From contig NHCU01000017.1 of assembly GCA_002167365.1 (NCBI GenBank), forward strand, positions 12,899 to 21,858: a DNA stretch of 8,960 nt. Reading direction: 5' to 3'. A model generated the notes under the pieces. That model ran no database searches and had not been told where the DNA came from. It saw only the letters and a program-made list of their open reading frames with translations. The translations under genes and the position numbers were made by a program. The stretch comes from Betaproteobacteria bacterium TMED41. GTDB taxonomy: Bacteria; Pseudomonadota; Gammaproteobacteria; Burkholderiales; Burkholderiaceae_A. This document shows, piece after piece, positions 6,057-8,960 of this stretch (position 1 is its first letter; every line of letters starts with the position of its first letter).

Positions 6057-6076
6057 TATGCATTAAATCCTAAAAA

Positions 6077-6823
6077 ATGTTGTACCATGGTTTGGTGTCT
6101 AGACTAATAAATGTACTCTTACTTGCTGCTGGGGAAGGCACGCGGCTTCGACCAATCACTGAAAACACTCCTAAATGCCTTGTCAAAATTGGAGGAAGAC
6201 CTCTCCTAGAATATTGGCTAGATATTTTGAATGATTCATCAATCGTAGACAAAATTTACATTAACGTATGTTACTTGTCCGAGCAAGTGATTGATTATGT
6301 AAAAAAACATAAATTATGTAGCAAAATAATTTTAATAAAAGAAGAAACGTTAATTGGTACCGGTGGAACTCTAATAAATTTGTTAAAAAAATTACAGGAT
6401 CAAAAACCTATTTTTTTTGCTCACGCTGACAATTTTACCAAATTTAAAATAAAGGAATTCTATCAAGCCCACCTTGAACGCCCTGATGAATGCGGTATTA
6501 CGATGATGACATTTATAACGGATGCACCTGAAAGTTGTGGCATTGTCACAGTCAATGAGGACGGGGTGGTCACAGATTTTAACGAGAAGGTTAGCGGTAA
6601 CTTCGGAAATTTAGCAAACGGCGCGATCTTTTTGATTGACCCAAAATATCAAGTACAAATCAGAAATTTAAAAAATATTAAAGATTTCAGTGCCGAAGTA
6701 ATACCCATGTTTCTGAATAAAATTTATACATACAAAAATGAATTCTTCTTGCTGGATATTGGAACACCAGATCGACTTTTAAAAGCAAGAGAATTGATAA
6801 ATCTAAAAAATATTCAACAATGA
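6077..6823 (+). CDS. Sugar-1-phosphate nucleotidyltransferase (HddC/RmlA-like), 248 aa
   Basis: This cytosolic enzyme is expected to join a sugar-1-phosphate to an NTP to make an NDP-sugar. Visible motifs are the NTP loop L-A-A-G-E-G-T-R-L-R-P (16-26), P-K-C-L-V-K (32-37), H-A-D-N (116-119) with metal-binding Asp118, F-N-E-K (168-171), N-G-A (181-183) and D-I-G-T-P (227-231). The length suits the single-domain family that includes heptose-1-phosphate guanylyltransferase HddC; sugar and base cannot be read from sequence. The family usually starts only a few residues before the NTP loop, so a downstream TTG/GTG at 6092-6097 could be the true start. No Shine-Dalgarno is visible before ATG 6077. 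It is the first gene of a tight operon and overlaps the next by 4 bp (ATGA), which suggests translational coupling. Confidence 0.88.
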   Translation: MLYHGLVSRLINVLLLAAGEGTRLRPITENTPKCLVKIGGRPLLEYWLDILNDSSIVDKIYINVCYLSEQVIDYVKKHKLCSKIILIKEETLIGTGGTLINLLKKLQDQKPIFFAHADNFTKFKIKEFYQAHLERPDECGITMMTFITDAPESCGIVTVNEDGVVTDFNEKVSGNFGNLANGAIFLIDPKYQVQIRNLKNIKDFSAEVIPMFLNKIYTYKNEFFLLDIGTPDRLLKARELINLKNIQQ

Positions 6824-7650
6824 TAATTGAAAAAAAAATAAATGCTATTTCACTGGATCTTGGAGAATCTCCTATTTGGGTGAACAGTACACAAAAATTT
6901 TATTTTGTTGACATCAAAAATCCCAAAATATATTCATTTGAGCCGTGTGAACAAAAATTAGTTGTCTTTGATATGCCTTTTTTAGCTAGTTGTATTGTAA
7001 ATATAGGTACAGATAAATTTTTAATAGCTAGCGAAAACAAAATTTATGAAGCTACCAATGAGTTTAAACAATTACGCGAAAAATGTTCTGTGAATTCTAA
7101 TATTGTTGGAAAACGCTTTAACGATGGAGCATATGACAGTAATGGCTATTTGTGGATTTCAGGTATAGCAAGTGATGATAAAAATTTATCATCAATTTTT
7201 AAAATATCACTAAAAAATGATGTTACAGTTTTTGAAAAAAACAATGTACAACTTGGGAATGGTATTGATTGGAGTCACGACAAAAAAAAAATGTTTTTTA
7301 ACGATAGTAAAGCCAAAATAATGTATAGATACGACTTTGACAAAAAATTTCAGATGATTTCAAATAAAAAAAAATTTTTTGATTTTAATAACTTTAATGG
7401 AGAACCTGATGGTCTAACTATAGACAGTTTTGAAAATATTTGGGTTCCAATTTGGAACGATGGAATCATTACCAAAATCTCTCAAGAAGGAAAACTTTTA
7501 AACTACTATAATTTCCCAACACAGAGACCTACATCAGTTGCATTTTCTAATGATAATAAGAGAACTATGTTGATAACAACAGCAAAGCTAGATAAAGAAA
7601 ATTCAATAAAGACAGATGACGGATGTGTATTCATTGCCAGATATGAGTAG
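6820..7650 (+). CDS. SMP-30/gluconolactonase/LRE-family protein, 276 aa
   Basis: This is a six-bladed beta-propeller of the SMP-30/regucalcin family, whose members hydrolyse sugar lactones using a divalent metal. The expected metal ligands are present in order: Glu16 in G-E-S-P, Asn147 in G-N-G-I-D-W, and Asp197 in E-P-D-G-L. Substrate-side residues Arg99 and Asn101 in R-F-N-D-G also match. There is no signal peptide, so it is probably cytosolic. Length is normal for the family. The start ATG overlaps the upstream stop, and the stop overlaps the next start by 8 bp. Very Lys/Asn-rich codon use and A runs of 9-10 (6830-6838, 7282-7291, 7366-7374) mark it as even more AT-biased than the flagellin gene. 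Likely role (inferred): opening a sugar lactone for the dehydrogenase next door. Confidence 0.87.
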   Translation: MIIEKKINAISLDLGESPIWVNSTQKFYFVDIKNPKIYSFEPCEQKLVVFDMPFLASCIVNIGTDKFLIASENKIYEATNEFKQLREKCSVNSNIVGKRFNDGAYDSNGYLWISGIASDDKNLSSIFKISLKNDVTVFEKNNVQLGNGIDWSHDKKKMFFNDSKAKIMYRYDFDKKFQMISNKKKFFDFNNFNGEPDGLTIDSFENIWVPIWNDGIITKISQEGKLLNYYNFPTQRPTSVAFSNDNKRTMLITTAKLDKENSIKTDDGCVFIARYE

Positions 7651-8960
7651 CTCTGTGGAAAATAATTTATATGCTGACAACCCAAAAACTGAACTGGTAA
7701 TCATTGGGCTTGGTAAAATTGGTTCTAATTTAGTGAAAAATTTAATCAAAAACACCTCTTATAAAATAAACATTTACGACAGTAATAAAAATAAAACTGA
7801 GGAAGTTTTTAATTTAATAAATAACAAAAAAAGATTAAAGGCTCCCTCTAAAATTGATGAAATTTTTAATTCCAAAACTACAAAAAAAATTATTTTTATT
7901 CTAGTCCCATCTGGTAAAAAATCCATAAGCCTGCACCGAAAGATTAAAAAATTAGTTGATTTTCAAGATGTAACCTTGAATTGTTGTAACGAAAACTACA
8001 AAGATTCAAATCTTTTGGCTTTAGAGTTTAAGAAATCTAAAAGGGATTACTTAAGTGTCGGAATCTCTGGAGGTACTTATGGTGCAAGAAATGGGTTAGC
8101 CATTATGGTTGGTGGGCCAAGAAAAGCATATCAAAACCTTTTGCCAATTTTTAAGAAGATTGCAGCAACAAAATATTCTGTAAATTATTTTGGTGAAATG
8201 GGAGTAGGTCACTTGGTTAAAGTATTACATAACTATTTAGAGTATGCCGAAATGCAGTTGTTAGTCGAAAAAATTATTTTTTTAAGATTATGTGTTCAAA
8301 TGAATTGGAAACAAATACACAATTTATTAGTACAAAATAGCAAAACAATTTCACAATCCTATTTACTTCAATTAACAGTTGGCATTATAAAGCGTATATC
8401 AGACGACCCAGAATTTTATAAGAATTTATTGCCGTTCGTTACTCATAATAATACTGGATTATGGGGCTTGACTGAATCTATTGAGTCAGAATCATTCGTT
8501 CCCACTTTACAATCAGGAGTTATGAACAGGGTTTGGTTAAAAAACATGAAAGCTTTGTTCAATAACAAAAAAAACCCCTCGAATTCTTCGGTAAATCCAA
8601 ATGTAAATTTTTATTTAAAAACAATCAACCAAACCTACTATTTTTCAAGGCTTGCTCTTATGATGCAGTTTACCGATTTAGTTGACGACGTGAATAAAAA
8701 AAATAAGATAAGTATTGATTTGAATTTATTGGAAGAGAACTGGCGCTCAGGAGCCATCGTATCTTCAAAATTAATTTCAAAACTTTCGACTATTAATATA
8801 GCCAAAACTAAACTTTGTGATCAAAGACAAACTCTTAGGCAAATTTATAAAACCTTTACTAATACTTTCAACTTATCTAATAAATGTGCTTGTCCTTTAG
8901 TATGCACATATTCAAGTTATATCTATTTGACATACAGTTCGACTAGAGATACAAATAGTA
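7643..8960 (+). CDS. 6-phosphogluconate dehydrogenase-like protein, partial (3' end beyond right edge)
   Basis: An open frame from ATG 7643 reaches the right edge (439 codons). It follows the 6PGDH family throughout: Rossmann loop G-L-G-K-I-G (22-27), S-G-G-x-x-G-A-R (142-149), G-H-L-V-K-V-L-H-N-Y-L-E-Y (189-201) with catalytic Lys193 and Glu200, Arg296, and N-W-R-S-G-A-I (366-372). The cut falls just before the expected C-terminal Q-A-Q-R-D-Y-F-G-A-H segment, so it is long-form (about 470 aa). Differences from housekeeping enzymes: D-G-G-N-S is N-C-C-N-E (113-117), Q-K-G-T-G is H-N-N-T-G (268-272), losing a phosphate-contacting Lys, and Asp46 ends strand 2, which suggests NAD. The family oxidises and decarboxylates a phosphorylated aldonate; here a variant substrate is likely. 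The start overlaps the lactonase stop by 8 bp; GTG 7655 is an alternative. Confidence 0.87.
   Translation, partial: MSSSVENNLYADNPKTELVIIGLGKIGSNLVKNLIKNTSYKINIYDSNKNKTEEVFNLINNKKRLKAPSKIDEIFNSKTTKKIIFILVPSGKKSISLHRKIKKLVDFQDVTLNCCNENYKDSNLLALEFKKSKRDYLSVGISGGTYGARNGLAIMVGGPRKAYQNLLPIFKKIAATKYSVNYFGEMGVGHLVKVLHNYLEYAEMQLLVEKIIFLRLCVQMNWKQIHNLLVQNSKTISQSYLLQLTVGIIKRISDDPEFYKNLLPFVTHNNTGLWGLTESIESESFVPTLQSGVMNRVWLKNMKALFNNKKNPSNSSVNPNVNFYLKTINQTYYFSRLALMMQFTDLVDDVNKKNKISIDLNLLEENWRSGAIVSSKLISKLSTINIAKTKLCDQRQTLRQIYKTFTNTFNLSNKCACPLVCTYSSYIYLTYSSTRDTNS

Noticed and set aside
6070..6252. 60-aa minus-strand reading frame over the start of the nucleotidyltransferase gene
   Set aside because: It lies fully opposite a strongly supported coding region, has no ribosome-binding site or recognisable motif, and reads as an antisense shadow of the NTP-loop codons.
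1..8960. CRISPR arrays, tRNA genes, insertion sequences or prophage genes
   Set aside because: No regularly spaced direct repeats, cloverleaf-like sequence, terminal inverted repeats with a transposase, or phage-type genes were seen.

Overview
The window comes from an AT-rich (roughly two-thirds A+T by eye), gene-dense, flagellated Gram-negative bacterium. The flagellin ends look pseudomonadotal (proteobacterial), and base composition and compact spacing suggest a small-genome aquatic lineage. The class cannot be fixed from this sequence. There are no tRNA, rRNA, CRISPR or transposase signatures.

Left part (1-1114): a partial minus-strand gene runs off the left edge. Its visible C-terminal part lines up without gaps with the D1 coiled coil of flagellin. 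A 225-nt AT-rich spacer follows, holding an 11-bp inverted repeat, a 15-A run, an imperfect hairpin and a 22-bp all-A/T palindrome. Next is a small minus-strand MORN-repeat protein whose start faces, across 98 bp, the start of a flagellin gene. Both facing genes use TTG start codons, and the gap holds a sigma-54-like -24/-12 element pointing at the flagellin.

Centre (1115-4540): a giant flagellin of 1141 aa. It has near-canonical D0/D1 ends and an insert of about 860 aa built from about five diverged strand-helix-hairpin units. It contains three cysteines. A GC-rich 21-nt palindrome sits exactly where D1 gives way to the insert.

Right part (4541-8960): sugar-activation genes. Convergent with the flagellin is a 498-aa fusion of an HldE-like nucleotidyltransferase and a PfkB/RfaE-type sugar kinase, in the order opposite to E. 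coli HldE. Divergent from it, after only 20 bp, is an overlapping operon: a sugar-1-phosphate nucleotidyltransferase, an SMP-30/gluconolactonase-family protein, and a 6-phosphogluconate-dehydrogenase-like protein cut by the right edge and diverged at several expected active-site positions.

Working picture (inference): the right half makes a nucleotide-activated, possibly heptose-like, sugar. Its position beside a giant flagellin suggests use in flagellar glycosylation, though a surface polysaccharide is equally possible because no glycosyltransferase lies in the window.
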